Part shown: positions 19,443 through 28,945 of the stretch, in pieces
How positions within the stretch are numbered: position 1 is the first letter of the stretch
Layout: each line of letters begins with the position of its first letter
Source of the DNA: Bosea sp. 29B
Lineage (GTDB): Bacteria; Pseudomonadota; Alphaproteobacteria; Rhizobiales; Beijerinckiaceae
Reading direction: 5' to 3'
Length of the DNA stretch: 64,000 bases
NCBI RefSeq assembly: GCF_902506165.1
Contig: NZ_LR733817.1
Coordinates: 4,486,211 to 4,550,210, forward strand
Notes under the pieces: model-generated
The model's database searches: none
What the model was told of the DNA's origin: nothing
Seen by the model: the letters and a program-made list of their open reading frames with translations, nothing else
Translations under genes and position numbers: made by a program

Positions 19443-20327
19443 ATGCGCGACCTTCGCCTCGATCAGCTCGACAGCTTCCGCCAGGTGATCGCGCTCGGCA
19501 GCTTCTCGGCGGCGGCCGAGCGGTTGGGCCTGAGCCAGCCGGCGGTCAGCCTGCAGATCCGCGAGCTGGAGCGCCGGCTCGGCACGGTGCTGATTGAGCG
19601 CGTCGGACGCCGGGCCCAGCCGACGGCGGCAGGCATGGAACTGCTCGACCATGCCGGGCGGATCGCGGCGGCGGTGGCGGCGGCGCAGGAGGCGATGGCG
19701 CGCCACGCGACCGGGGCGATGGGCCGTGTCCGGATCGGTACCGGCGCCACCGCCTGCATCTTCCTGTTGCCGCCCCTGCTGCGCGAATTGCGCCAGCACC
19801 ACCCGACGCTGGAGATCACGGTCAGCACCGGCAACAGCGCCGATATCGTCAAGGCGATCGAGGACAATCAGATCGATATCGGTCTGGTTTCGCTCCCGGC
19901 TGCCGGCCGCAGCCTGCAGGTCACGCCGCTGCTCGACGATGAGTTCGTCGTGATCGCCCCGCCGGGCATGGACTTGCCGGCGCGATTGACGCCGGAGGCG
20001 CTCGCGCGCCTGCCGGTGCTGCTGTTCGAGCCGGGCGGCATCACCCGGCGCATCGCCGATGAATGGTTCGCCCGCTCCGGCGTGATGCTGAAGCCGGTGA
20101 TGTCGCTCGGCAGCGTCGAGGCGATCAAAAGGCTGGTCGGAGCCGGACTGGGCTGCGCCATCCTGCCGAGCATGGCGGTGCGTGACGAAAACGACGGACT
20201 GATCGTTCGGCCGTTGTCGCCGCGCGTGCATCGCACGCTTGGCCTCGTCCTGCGCAAGGACAAGCCATTGCATCGCGGCCTGCGCGAAACGCTGAAGGCG
20301 TTGCGGGCGCTGGGCACGCTCGGCTGA
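19443..20327 (+). CDS. LysR-family transcriptional regulator
   Basis: 294 residues. N-terminal winged HTH: LDSFRQVIALGSFSAAAERL-GLSQPAVSLQIRELE, followed by an effector domain with GTGATACIFLLPPLL and a closing VGAGLGCAILPSMAV. The ATG at 19443 matches the usual LysR N-terminus. It is divergent from the GNAT-MFS pair and 193 bp upstream of the betaine-type ABC genes, so it could control either. Confidence 0.95.
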   Translation: MRDLRLDQLDSFRQVIALGSFSAAAERLGLSQPAVSLQIRELERRLGTVLIERVGRRAQPTAAGMELLDHAGRIAAAVAAAQEAMARHATGAMGRVRIGTGATACIFLLPPLLRELRQHHPTLEITVSTGNSADIVKAIEDNQIDIGLVSLPAAGRSLQVTPLLDDEFVVIAPPGMDLPARLTPEALARLPVLLFEPGGITRRIADEWFARSGVMLKPVMSLGSVEAIKRLVGAGLGCAILPSMAVRDENDGLIVRPLSPRVHRTLGLVLRKDKPLHRGLRETLKALRALGTLG

Positions 20328-20519
20328 GCGCTTTGCCTCCTGACAAGACCGGTCAGGCAAGCGGTCCATCTCATCCGCCGTTTGCGCACTGCCCATGATC
20401 CGAAAGCGGCGCTAAGGTTTTCGCCTGCCGGGCGGAACATTTCGCCCGCTTTCGCGCTTCGTGGACAGGCCGGAAAGTCAGGTGCCCTGATCGGGCACGG
20501 CAGCCAGCGGGGGATCGTC

Positions 20520-21515
20520 ATGATGAAAGCCGTTCTGCGAGGGGCAGCATTGCTGCTCGGCCTCGGTCTCACCGCTCCCGGTTTCGCCTGCGAGCTCGAC
20601 CGGCCGCTGAAGATGGCGGGGCTCGATTATGACTCCGCCGCCTTCCACACTGCCGTCGCCAGCGCCATTGCCGAGAAGGGCTTCGGCTGCAAGGTCGAGC
20701 GCGTGCCGGGCGTGATCGCGCCGCTGGTCAACGGTCTCGGCCGCGGCGATGTCGACATCGTCATGGAGATCTGGCTGGCGAACCCGGTCGAAGCCTGGGT
20801 CAAGGAAGCGGCCGCCGGCAAGGTTGAGCCGCTGGGCACGACCTTCCCCGATGCGACCGAAGGCTGGTTCGTGCCGCGCTATCTTGTCTCCGGTCCCGAC
20901 GCCAAGGCGCCCGAGCTGAAATCGGTGCAGGACCTCAAGCGCTACAAGGAGCTGTTCACCGACCCGGACGAGCCGGGCAAGGGCCGCTTCTATAATTGCG
21001 TCGCGGGCTGGGTCTGCGAAGGCATCAACAGCAAGAAGCTCGTCGCCTACGGGCTCTCCGGCGACTTCACCAATCTCCGCGGCGGCTCGGGCGAGGCGAT
21101 CGTCGCCGCCATCGAATCCGCCCTGAAGCGCAAGCGGCCGGTCGTGTTCTATTATTGGGGGCCGAGCTGGCTGCTCGGCGCCTATGATCTGGTCAAGCTC
21201 GAGGAGCCCGCCTTCGATCAGGCGATCTGGGATGAGCTCAAGTCGAGCGATGCGCCCAAGCGCGCCAGCGCCTACCCGGTGAGCCGCGTCGTCATCGGCG
21301 CGAATGTCGAGCTGGCGAAGAAGGCGCCGCAGCTCGCCGGCTTCTTCAGGAAGTACACCACCACCAGCGAACTGACCTCGAAAATGTTGGCCGAAGCTCG
21401 CGAGAAGGGCCAGTCGCCGGAGCAGCAGGCGCTCGTTTTCCTCAAGACCCAACCGGATGTCTGGAAGGCCTGGCTGCCGGCAGATATCGCCAGCAAGGTC
21501 GCGTCCGGCCTGTGA
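20520..21515 (+). CDS. Glycine betaine/choline-type ABC substrate-binding protein (OpuAC/ProX family)
   Basis: 331 residues. Signal peptide about residues 1-23 (LLLGLGLTAPGFA). The mature part begins CELDRPLKMAGLDYDSAAFH and contains VDIVMEIWLANPVEAWVKEA, GWFVPRYL and FYYWGPSWLLGAYDLVKLEE, the pattern of OpuAC proteins with Trp-lined pockets for quaternary amines. ATG at 20520 (or 20523), preceded by GCGGGGGAT. The stop overlaps the permease start. No ATPase gene follows, so the ATP-binding subunit must come from elsewhere. Confidence 0.9.
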   Translation: MMKAVLRGAALLLGLGLTAPGFACELDRPLKMAGLDYDSAAFHTAVASAIAEKGFGCKVERVPGVIAPLVNGLGRGDVDIVMEIWLANPVEAWVKEAAAGKVEPLGTTFPDATEGWFVPRYLVSGPDAKAPELKSVQDLKRYKELFTDPDEPGKGRFYNCVAGWVCEGINSKKLVAYGLSGDFTNLRGGSGEAIVAAIESALKRKRPVVFYYWGPSWLLGAYDLVKLEEPAFDQAIWDELKSSDAPKRASAYPVSRVVIGANVELAKKAPQLAGFFRKYTTTSELTSKMLAEAREKGQSPEQQALVFLKTQPDVWKAWLPADIASKVASGL

Positions 21516-22369
21516 CGCTCGACGGGCTGCCGGATCTCGGCAAGGCGCTGCAGAAGCTGGTCAACAAGGGCGTCGATGCCGTCGTCACCGGCTATGGCAG
21601 CGACCTCGACGGTTTCAGCAGGCTGCTGACCGCGCCGGTGCGCGGCGTCGAGGCGGCCCTGCTACTCGTCCCCGTGCCGGCCTTCGTCCTCGCCGTCGCT
21701 GCAGGCGCCTGGCTGGCGCGGCGCAGCCTCGGCTTCACGCTCGCCATGGCGAGCCTGCCGCTGGTGCTCGCCGGCCTCGGCGTCTGGACCGAGGCGATGC
21801 AGACCCTCGCGCTCGTCATCGTCGCGGTGGGGCTGGTCGTCATTCTCGGCCTGCCGCTCGGTGTCGCCGCGGCACGCCTGCCGCGTCTGGGGCGGGCGCT
21901 CGCACCAGTCTACGACCTGATGCAGACCATTCCGAACTTCGTCTATCTGATCCCGGTGGCGATGCTGCTCGGGCTGGGGCGGGCGCCGGCGCTGCTCGCG
22001 ACCCTGATCTACGCCCTGCCGCCTTTCGCGCGGCTGACCGAGCTCGGCCTGCGCGGCATCGATATCGGCATGATCCACGCCGCCCGCGCGCTTGGGCTCG
22101 GGCCGTGGCAGACGCTCTGGCTCGTCGAATTGCCCTTGGCGCGGCCGGTTATCCTGCAGGGCCTCAACCAGGCGATCATGCTCTCGCTCGCCATGGTCGT
22201 GGTCGCCTCGATGATCGGCGCCAAAGGCCTCGGTGAAGTCGTGCTCCTCGGCCTGCAGCGCGCCGATCCGGGCCTCGGCTTCGTCGGAGGGCTCGCGGTG
22301 GTGGCGCTGGCGATCCTGCTCGACCGCATGGCGCAGGCGATCCTGCGGGAGCGGCGGCCGCCTGTGTGA
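21512..22369 (+). CDS. Betaine-type ABC transporter permease (ProW family)
   Basis: 285 residues, five to six membrane segments. It has the binding-protein-dependent permease loop (IHAARALGLGPWQTLWLVELPLA) that docks the ATPase, and MQTIPNFVYLIPVAMLLGLG. GTG start overlapping the upstream TGA. It pairs with the OpuAC-like protein. The usual ProV-like ATPase is absent; the next gene is a monooxygenase. Confidence 0.9.
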   Translation: MTLDGLPDLGKALQKLVNKGVDAVVTGYGSDLDGFSRLLTAPVRGVEAALLLVPVPAFVLAVAAGAWLARRSLGFTLAMASLPLVLAGLGVWTEAMQTLALVIVAVGLVVILGLPLGVAAARLPRLGRALAPVYDLMQTIPNFVYLIPVAMLLGLGRAPALLATLIYALPPFARLTELGLRGIDIGMIHAARALGLGPWQTLWLVELPLARPVILQGLNQAIMLSLAMVVVASMIGAKGLGEVVLLGLQRADPGLGFVGGLAVVALAILLDRMAQAILRERRPPV

Positions 22370-22454
22370 GCTGCTGACGGATTCGGTCAGGACGATCGGT
22401 TGCGCCGCGTCCGTCGCTTGGGCAGGGTGCCGCCCGAAACGGGAGAGGGCCGCC

Positions 22455-22754
22455 ATGTACGGGTTGATCGGGAAGATGCGGGCCAAGCCCGGCGAGCGCG
22501 AGGCGCTGATCGGTTACATCCTCGAGAGCAGCGGCGAGATGCCGGGCTGCCTGAGCTACATCGTTGCCCGCGATCCCGACGATGCCGATGCGATCTGGGT
22601 GACCGAGGTCTGGGACAGGGAAGAGAGCCACAAGGCTTCGCTCGCTCTGCCGGCCGTACAGGCGGCGATCGCCAAGGCCAGGCCGATCATCGCCGGCTTC
22701 GACAGCCATGTGATCACCGAGCCGGTCGGCGGGTTTGGTTTGACGAAGGGCTGA
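22455..22754 (+). CDS. Antibiotic biosynthesis monooxygenase (ABM/YgiN-like) domain protein
   Basis: 99 residues, ferredoxin-like fold: MYGLIGKMRAKPGEREALIG, MPGCLSYIVARDP, AIWVTEVWDREESHKASLAL. Members are small cofactor-free oxygenases of quinols or haem-type substrates. Length is typical. The ATG at 22455 is preceded by GGGAGAGGGC. It lies between the permease and aroA on the same strand and may be its own unit. Confidence 0.88.
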   Translation: MYGLIGKMRAKPGEREALIGYILESSGEMPGCLSYIVARDPDDADAIWVTEVWDREESHKASLALPAVQAAIAKARPIIAGFDSHVITEPVGGFGLTKG

Positions 22755-22825
22755 GGGCCGCGGACGCGGCTTCCGCTCGCGGGCCGCACGGTCTAAGACC
22801 CTCGCGACCGAGCCGCGAGCCTGCT

Positions 22826-24109
22826 ATGACCCAATCCGCCCTGAGCAAACTCACCATCCTGCCGACGACGGCGGCGCTGACCGGCCGTGTCATGCCGCCC
22901 GGCTCGAAATCGATCACCAACCGGGCGCTGCTGGTCGCGGCTCTGGCCAGGGGCGCGAGCCGGCTGAGCGGCGCGCTGAAGAGCGACGACACCCGCTATA
23001 TGGCGCAGGCGCTGCGCGACATGGGCGTCACGATCGACGAGCCCGACGCAACCAGCTTCATCGTCACCAGCGATGGGAAGCTACGGGCTCCGGCCAAGCC
23101 GCTCTTCCTCGGCAATGCCGGCACCGCGACCCGCTTCCTGACCGCCGCGGCAGCGCTGGTCGACGGCACGGTCGTGGTCGACGGCGACGAGCACATGCGC
23201 AAGCGGCCGATCCTGCCGCTGGTCGAGGCGCTCACGAGGCTCGGCGTCGCGATCACCGCGCCGAGCGGCTGCCCGCCGGTCACCATCCGGGGGCAGGGCG
23301 GATTCGAGGGCGGGCTGGTCGAGGTCGATGGCGGGCTCTCCAGCCAGTATGTCTCGGCGCTGCTGATGGCCGGCGCCTGCGCCCGCAATCCCGTCGATGT
23401 CGTGCTGACCGGCCAAGGAAACGATAGTCAGATCGGCGCGCGCGGCTATGTCGACCTGACGCTGGCGACGATGCGTGCCTTCGGCGCCGAGGTCTCCGAG
23501 CCGGCGAGCGGCGGCTGGCGGATCGCGCCGACCGGCTATGTCGCGACCGACTACCTGATCGAGCCGGACGCCTCGGCCGCGACCTATCTCTGGGCGGCGG
23601 AGGTGCTGACCGGCGGCGCGATCGATCTCGGCGTGCCGGCTTCCGCCTTCACCCAGCCCGATGCCAAGGCGCATGAGCTGATCGCCGCTTTCCCGAACCT
23701 GCCGGCCGAGATCGACGGCTCGCAGATGCAGGATGCGGTGCCGACGCTCGCCGTGCTCGCCGCCTTCAACCGCACGCCGGTGCGCTTCACCGGCATCGCC
23801 AATCTGCGCGTCAAGGAATGCGACCGCGTCGCGGCGCTGGCGCAGGGCCTGTCGCGAATCCGTGCCGGGCTCGGTGTGGAAGATGGCGACGATCTCCTCG
23901 TCGCCTCCGATCCGGCGCTGGCCGGCCAGACGCTGCCGGCCGAGATCGACACCTTCGCCGACCACCGCATCGCCATGAGCTTCGCGCTGGCGGGCCTTAA
24001 GATCGGCGGCGTCACCATCCTCGACCCTGCTTGCGTCGCCAAGACCTATCCGGACTACTGGCGCGCGCTCGGCTCGCTCGGCGCGCGCTTCGAAGGCGAA
24101 GTTCCGTAG
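22826..24109 (+). CDS. aroA: 3-phosphoshikimate 1-carboxyvinyltransferase (EPSP synthase)
   Basis: 427 residues. N-terminal PPGSKSITNRALLVAALA, then LGNAGTATRFLTAAAA, RPILPLVEALTRLG, DGGLSSQYVSALLMA, and the C-terminal RVKECDRVAALAQGL and DHRIAMSFALAGL. It makes EPSP in the shikimate pathway. The loop that reads NAGTAMRP in E. coli reads NAGTATRF here, a difference next to the glyphosate-contact residues; the effect is not known from sequence. Convergent with the giant oxidoreductase gene, 17 bp apart. Confidence 0.96.
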   Translation: MTQSALSKLTILPTTAALTGRVMPPGSKSITNRALLVAALARGASRLSGALKSDDTRYMAQALRDMGVTIDEPDATSFIVTSDGKLRAPAKPLFLGNAGTATRFLTAAAALVDGTVVVDGDEHMRKRPILPLVEALTRLGVAITAPSGCPPVTIRGQGGFEGGLVEVDGGLSSQYVSALLMAGACARNPVDVVLTGQGNDSQIGARGYVDLTLATMRAFGAEVSEPASGGWRIAPTGYVATDYLIEPDASAATYLWAAEVLTGGAIDLGVPASAFTQPDAKAHELIAAFPNLPAEIDGSQMQDAVPTLAVLAAFNRTPVRFTGIANLRVKECDRVAALAQGLSRIRAGLGVEDGDDLLVASDPALAGQTLPAEIDTFADHRIAMSFALAGLKIGGVTILDPACVAKTYPDYWRALGSLGARFEGEVP

Positions 24110-24126
24110 GGCTTGCCGCGCGAGGC

Positions 24127-27100
24127 TCAGGCGGCTTCCTTCGCCGCTGCCGTCGACACTTCCCTGAGCTGTTGCTCCGCCGCGGCCTTGACCCGTTCCA
24201 CGGCGGCGTCCTTGACCGGGCCATAGCCGCGAATGTCCATGGGCAGGGCGGCGATCAGCGCCAGCGCGTCCGGCCCGCGCGAGAGCAGCTGCGCCAGCAA
24301 TTCGTCGAGCAACCCTTCGTACCAGCCGATCAGCGCGCGCTCCATCTTGCGCTCCGCCGTGTAGCCGAATGGGTCGAAGGCGGTGCCGCGCAGGCCCTTG
24401 AGGCGTGCCAGAAACCGCAGCGGCGTCTGGATCCACTGGCCGAAGCGACGCTTCAGCGGTCGCCCGCGCGCATCCTTTTCGCCGCCGAGGAAGGGCGGGG
24501 CGAAATGATAGTTCACGCTGAAGTCGCCCTCGAAACGTTGCTTCAGCTCGTCGAGGAAGCCGGTCTGCATGTGCAGGCGGGCCACCTCGTATTCGTCCTT
24601 GTAGGACATCAGCTTGAACAGCGAGCGGGCTACGGTCAGCGTGAGCGCTTCGCTGCCGAGCGGCCGCTCGGCGGCACGGACCTTGTCGACTCCAGCCCGG
24701 TAGCGCCGAGCCCAGGCCTCGTTCTGGTAGTCGGCGAGGAAGCGCTCGCGGCGGGCGATCACCTCGTCGAGGCTTTCCGTCTCGAAGGCGGGAGCAGCTG
24801 GCGCAAAGGCGGCCGGGTCCGCGGCTGCAAGACGCCCGGCGGCAAAGGCCTGCTGGTTGCGTTCGACCGCGACGCCGTTGAGGTCGATGGCGCGCTGCAG
24901 GGCGTCGAGCCCGACCGGGATCAGGCCTTGCTGCCAGGCATGGCCGAGCATGATGATGTTGGCGAAGACGGCATCGCCGAACAGTGTCTCGGCCAGCGCA
25001 TTGGCATCGATGGCGCGGACGTTCCCGGCGCCCATCACCGTCTCGATCGCCTTCAGCCGGCGGCGCGTCGCAAGGTCGGCGTCGCGCTGGCGCACGATGT
25101 CGCCGGTCGGCATCTCCGCCAGATTGATGACTGCGCGCATGCCGGCGCGATAGGTCGCCGAGGCCTTGGGCGAGGACGACACGACGATATCGCAGCCGAT
25201 CAGCGCGTCGGCCGCGCCGGTGTCGATGCGGACCTGATTGATCGCTTCGGGCGTTGCGGCGATCCGCATGAAGGAGAGCACCGGCCCGAATTTCTGGGCG
25301 AAGCCGGTGAAGTCGAGGACCGAGCTGCCCTTGCCCTCGAGATGGGCCGCCATGGCGATCAGCGCGCCGACCGTGACGACGCCGGTGCCGCCGACGCCGG
25401 TGACGAGCAGATCATAGGGCCTATCGAGCGCTGGGACGGTCGGCTGCGAGAGCAATTCGGCGCGTCCGGCGAAGTCGTCCGCGCTGGCTTGCCGCTTCCG
25501 GCGGGAGGCGCCCTCGACGGTGACGAAGCTCGGGCAGAAGCCGTCGAGGCAGGAAAAATCCTTGTTGCAGTTGGAGAGGTTGATCTGCCGCTTGCGGCCG
25601 AACGGCGTCTCCTTCGGCTCGACGCTGAGGCAGTTCGAGGCAACCGAGCAATCGCCGCAGCCCTCGCAGACGAGGTCGTTGATGACGGCAAAGCGCTGCG
25701 GGTCCTCCATCGTGCCGCGCTTGCGGCGGCGGCGCTTCTCGGTGGCGCAGGCCTGCTCGTAGATCAGCACCGAGACCCCCTTGATCTCACGCAATTCGCG
25801 CTGGACCGCATCGAGCTCGCGGCGGTGATGGATGGTCACGCCATTCGGCAGGCTGGCGGGTGCGAATTTCTCGGGCTGGTCCGAGACCAGCGCGATGCGC
25901 AGGACGCCTTCGGCCCGCACCTCCTGGGCGATCGCGTGGACGCTGATCGGCCCGTCCACCGGCTGGCCGCCGGTCATGGCAACGGCGTCGTTGAACAGGA
26001 TCTTGTAGGTGATGTTCGCCTTGGCGGCGATCGCCTGGCGGATCGCCATCGAGCCGGAATGGTAATAAGTGCCTTCGCCGAGGTTCTGGAAGATGTGGCC
26101 CTTGCCGGTGAACAGCGAGGACGCCGCCCAGTTCACGCCTTCGCCGCCCATCTGGATCAGCGAGCTGGTCTCGCGGTCCATCCAGCTCGCCATGAAATGG
26201 CAGCCGATGCCAGCCAGCGCCTTCGAGCCCTCCGGCACCTTGGTCGAAGAGTTGTGCGGGCAGCCGGAGCAGAAATAGGGCGTCCGCGTCGCGCCCGGCA
26301 CCTGGATCAGCCGGCTGGCCTCCGGCGCGAGCGCCGCGGCCCGCTCGCTGAGGCGAAGGTCCGGAAACAGCGCGTCGAGCCGTTTCGCCACGATCGGCGC
26401 GAGCAGGCGCGGCGAGAGCTCGCCGATCCAGGAGATCAGGCGATTGCCGTCCTCGTCGCACTTGCCGACCATGGAGTGCGGCTTATGGCCGGGATAGTCG
26501 TAGAAATACTCCTTGAGCTGGCTCTCGATGATGCCGCGCTTTTCCTCGACGACTAGAATTTCCGCCTTGCCGCGCACGAACTCCAGCGCCGCCCGCCGCG
26601 CCAGCGGCCAGACCATGCCGACCTTGTAGATGTCGATGCCATGGCTGCGGCAGGCCTCCTCATCCAGGCCAAGCAGGCGCAGCGCCTCCATCAGGTCGAG
26701 ATGCGCCTTGCCGGTGGTGACGATGCCGAAGGAGGCATCGGGAATGTCGTAGATGCGCCGGTCGATCGGGTTCGCCTCGGCGAAGGCGAAGACGGCCATC
26801 TTCTTGGCCTCCATCCGCTCCTCGATCTGCGGACCCGGGAGGTCCGGCCAGCGATAGTGCAGCCCGCTGGCCGGCGGCGTATAGTCGGGGGTGTTGAACC
26901 GGCGCGGCGCCGGCAATTCGACAGACTGGCCGCTCTCGACCGTCTCCGAGATCGCCTTGAAGCCGACCCACATGCCGGAAAAGCGCGACAGCGCGTAGCC
27001 GTACTCGCCGAAGGCGAGGTATTCGGCGATCGAGGCCGGGTTCAGCGTCGGCATGAACCAGGCCATGAAGGCGACGTCCGATTGGTGCGGCATCGACGAC

Positions 27101-27576
27101 GACACGCAGCCATGGTCGTCGCCGGCGACGACCAGCACCCCGCCATGCGGCGAGGAGCCATAGGCGTTGCCGTGCTTCAACGCATCGCCGGCGCGGTCGA
27201 CGCCCGGGCCCTTGCCGTACCAGAGGCCGAAGACGCCCTGCACTGTCCGGTCCGGATTGGTCTCGACCTGCTGCGAGCCGAGCACGGCGGTGGCGGCGAG
27301 GTCCTCGTTGACGGCCGGCAGGAACTCGATGCCGAGCTGCTTCAGGAGATCCCCGGAGCGCCAGAGCTCGAGGTCGACGCCGCCGAGCGGGGAGCCGCGG
27401 TAACCGGAGATGAAGCCGGCCGTGGAGAGGCCTGCCGCGCGATCGCGCCGGGCTTGGTCGAGCGCGATCCGCACCAGCGCCTGGGTGCCGGTCAGGAAGA
27501 CGCGGCCGGTGCTGCGCGAATAGCGGTCGCTCAGCGCATAGTCGGCGAGCGGGCCGGTTGGCGAGATAGCGTTCAT
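24127..27576 (-). CDS. Indolepyruvate ferredoxin oxidoreductase family protein (fused IorA-IorB type)
   Basis: 1149 residues, the fused form found in aerobic proteobacteria. The N-terminal half has GYRGSPLGGVDLELW, VNEDLAATAVLGSQQ, GVLVVAGDDHGCVSS (pyrimidine and TPP regions) and YFCSGCPHNSSTKVPEGS. An iron-sulphur site CEGCGDCSVASNC lies near residue 640, and the C-terminal gamma part starts LLVTGVGGTGVVTVGALI. It oxidatively decarboxylates aryl 2-oxo acids to acyl-CoA, with an unknown electron acceptor. The ATG at 27576 is preceded by GGGAGG. Divergent from lrp. Confidence 0.93.
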   Translation of the reverse strand: MNAISPTGPLADYALSDRYSRSTGRVFLTGTQALVRIALDQARRDRAAGLSTAGFISGYRGSPLGGVDLELWRSGDLLKQLGIEFLPAVNEDLAATAVLGSQQVETNPDRTVQGVFGLWYGKGPGVDRAGDALKHGNAYGSSPHGGVLVVAGDDHGCVSSSMPHQSDVAFMAWFMPTLNPASIAEYLAFGEYGYALSRFSGMWVGFKAISETVESGQSVELPAPRRFNTPDYTPPASGLHYRWPDLPGPQIEERMEAKKMAVFAFAEANPIDRRIYDIPDASFGIVTTGKAHLDLMEALRLLGLDEEACRSHGIDIYKVGMVWPLARRAALEFVRGKAEILVVEEKRGIIESQLKEYFYDYPGHKPHSMVGKCDEDGNRLISWIGELSPRLLAPIVAKRLDALFPDLRLSERAAALAPEASRLIQVPGATRTPYFCSGCPHNSSTKVPEGSKALAGIGCHFMASWMDRETSSLIQMGGEGVNWAASSLFTGKGHIFQNLGEGTYYHSGSMAIRQAIAAKANITYKILFNDAVAMTGGQPVDGPISVHAIAQEVRAEGVLRIALVSDQPEKFAPASLPNGVTIHHRRELDAVQRELREIKGVSVLIYEQACATEKRRRRKRGTMEDPQRFAVINDLVCEGCGDCSVASNCLSVEPKETPFGRKRQINLSNCNKDFSCLDGFCPSFVTVEGASRRKRQASADDFAGRAELLSQPTVPALDRPYDLLVTGVGGTGVVTVGALIAMAAHLEGKGSSVLDFTGFAQKFGPVLSFMRIAATPEAINQVRIDTGAADALIGCDIVVSSSPKASATYRAGMRAVINLAEMPTGDIVRQRDADLATRRRLKAIETVMGAGNVRAIDANALAETLFGDAVFANIIMLGHAWQQGLIPVGLDALQRAIDLNGVAVERNQQAFAAGRLAAADPAAFAPAAPAFETESLDEVIARRERFLADYQNEAWARRYRAGVDKVRAAERPLGSEALTLTVARSLFKLMSYKDEYEVARLHMQTGFLDELKQRFEGDFSVNYHFAPPFLGGEKDARGRPLKRRFGQWIQTPLRFLARLKGLRGTAFDPFGYTAERKMERALIGWYEGLLDELLAQLLSRGPDALALIAALPMDIRGYGPVKDAAVERVKAAAEQQLREVSTAAAKEAA

Positions 27577-27668
27577 GGCATGGGCCTCCCGGCAATGTCT
27601 TGCGGGAAGTTTACGCCTCACCCTCTGGAAAGGTTTGTCTCGTTTACCGGTTAGTGTTGCCGTTTCGG

Positions 27669-27681
27669 TTGGTTCGACCAA
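27669..27681. promoter_or_regulatory. Dyad TTGGT-TCG-ACCAA, candidate Lrp site
   Basis: A perfect 5-bp inverted repeat midway between the divergent oxidoreductase and lrp starts, followed by AT-rich TAATCATTC. Lrp-family regulators typically bind such dyads and control the adjacent gene. Confidence 0.4.
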
Positions 27682-27722
27682 TAATCATTCAAAGAGTGGA
27701 TAATCCTTCCGGGGGCGAGGCG

Positions 27723-28181
27723 ATGCAGCTTACCGAGCAGGACCGCAAGCTGGTCACCCTTCTGCAGGGCGATGCCCGCATCTCGAACCAGGATCTGGCC
27801 GAGCGCGCCGGCATGTCCGCTTCCGCCTGCTGGCGGCGGGTGCGGGCGCTGGAGGAGGCCGGCGTGATCGCGAGCTATCGCGCCATCGTCGATCCGGCCA
27901 AAGCCGGGCTCGCCTTCAGCGCGATCGTTCATGTCGGGCTGGTGCGGCACGAGGCCGACCACGTCGCGACCTTCATTTCACGCGTGGCCGAGCGGCCGGA
28001 AGTGCTGGAGTGCTTCGCGACCACCGGAGAGGCGGACTATCACCTGCACATCGTCTGCCGCGACAAGGACGCTTACAACGAATTCCTGGATCACTTCCTG
28101 TTCAGGCTGCCGGGCATCGCGCATGTCCGCACCAACCTCGTCCTGAAGGAGATCAAGGTGCACGGCGCGGTGCCGGTGTGA
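27723..28181 (+). CDS. Lrp/AsnC-family regulator
   Basis: 152 residues. HTH: LTEQDRKLVTLLQGDARISN-QDLAERAGMSASACWRRVRAL, then a RAM effector domain ending LPGIAHVRTNLVLKEIK. ATG start with GGGGGCGAGGCG upstream. Divergent from the indolepyruvate oxidoreductase gene, so it probably controls that gene in response to an amino acid or 2-oxo acid. Confidence 0.95.
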   Translation: MQLTEQDRKLVTLLQGDARISNQDLAERAGMSASACWRRVRALEEAGVIASYRAIVDPAKAGLAFSAIVHVGLVRHEADHVATFISRVAERPEVLECFATTGEADYHLHIVCRDKDAYNEFLDHFLFRLPGIAHVRTNLVLKEIKVHGAVPV

Positions 28182-28202
28182 AGATCGACCGCAGCTCGGT
28201 TC

Positions 28203-28937
28203 TCAGGCGGGGGCAGCGGCGCTGAGCTGGAGGTCGCGCGCCTTCTGTGCGACGGCGCGGTTCTCGATCGATAGCCGCTGCTCGAGCTTGCGCAGCAGCC
28301 AGCTCAAAGACGTCGTGATGCAGAAATAGATCGCGCCGGCGGTGAGGAACACTTCATAGGGCGCGAAGGTGTTCGACACCTCCAGCCGGGCCGCGCCGGT
28401 GAGGTCGAGCAGGGTGATCGTGCTCGCCAGCGACGTCGCCTTGACCGTCAGGATGATCTCGTTCTCGTAGGCGGGCAAAGCGAGGCGGACCGCAAGCGGG
28501 ATCGTGATCTTGCACTGCGTCTGGAACCAGGACAGGCCGAGCGCCCGCGCCGCTTCGTTCAGCCCCTTCGGGACGAGTCTGAGCGCGCCCGCGATGATCT
28601 CGGCGGTATAGGCGGCCGAGTTCAGCCCGAGCGCAATGATCACGCACCAGAACGGGTCGCGGAAGATCGGCCAGAGCGCCGAGGTCCGGACGAAGTCGAA
28701 CTGCCCGAGCCCGTAGTAGACCAGAAAGACCTGCAGCAGCGACGGGATGCCGCGAATGACGAAGATGTAGGTGCTCGCTGGTCCGTGCAGCCAGGCCGAG
28801 CGCGCATTGCGCGCATAGGCCAGCGGTATCGCGACCAGCATGCCGAAGATCAGGATGAGGATCGCGAGCTTGCCCGTCAGCCCGACGCCCTTGAGCAGGT
28901 TCGGGAAGGCCTCGGCCATGATTTGGACGTCAAGCAT
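28203..28937 (-). CDS. Polar amino-acid ABC transporter permease (HisM/GlnP type)
   Basis: 244 residues, five membrane segments. It has YIFVIRGIPSLLQVFLVYYG and the ATPase-docking loop GLNEAARALGLSWFQTQCKI, closing near IYFCITTSLSWLLRKLEQR. It is the third permease-side gene of an operon with a second permease (8 bp away), a BacA-like protein and a periplasmic binding protein. No ATPase gene is in the operon. Confidence 0.93.
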   Translation of the reverse strand: MLDVQIMAEAFPNLLKGVGLTGKLAILILIFGMLVAIPLAYARNARSAWLHGPASTYIFVIRGIPSLLQVFLVYYGLGQFDFVRTSALWPIFRDPFWCVIIALGLNSAAYTAEIIAGALRLVPKGLNEAARALGLSWFQTQCKITIPLAVRLALPAYENEIILTVKATSLASTITLLDLTGAARLEVSNTFAPYEVFLTAGAIYFCITTSLSWLLRKLEQRLSIENRAVAQKARDLQLSAAAPA

Positions 28938-28945
28938 GGGATCGC

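Noticed and set aside
20328..20519. Riboswitch before the betaine-type ABC genes
   Set aside because: No known aptamer pattern could be recognised in the 190-bp leader.
24031..26556. 841-residue plus-strand reading frame
   Set aside because: Antisense to the indolepyruvate oxidoreductase gene; His/Asp/Arg-rich shadow with no recognisable domain.
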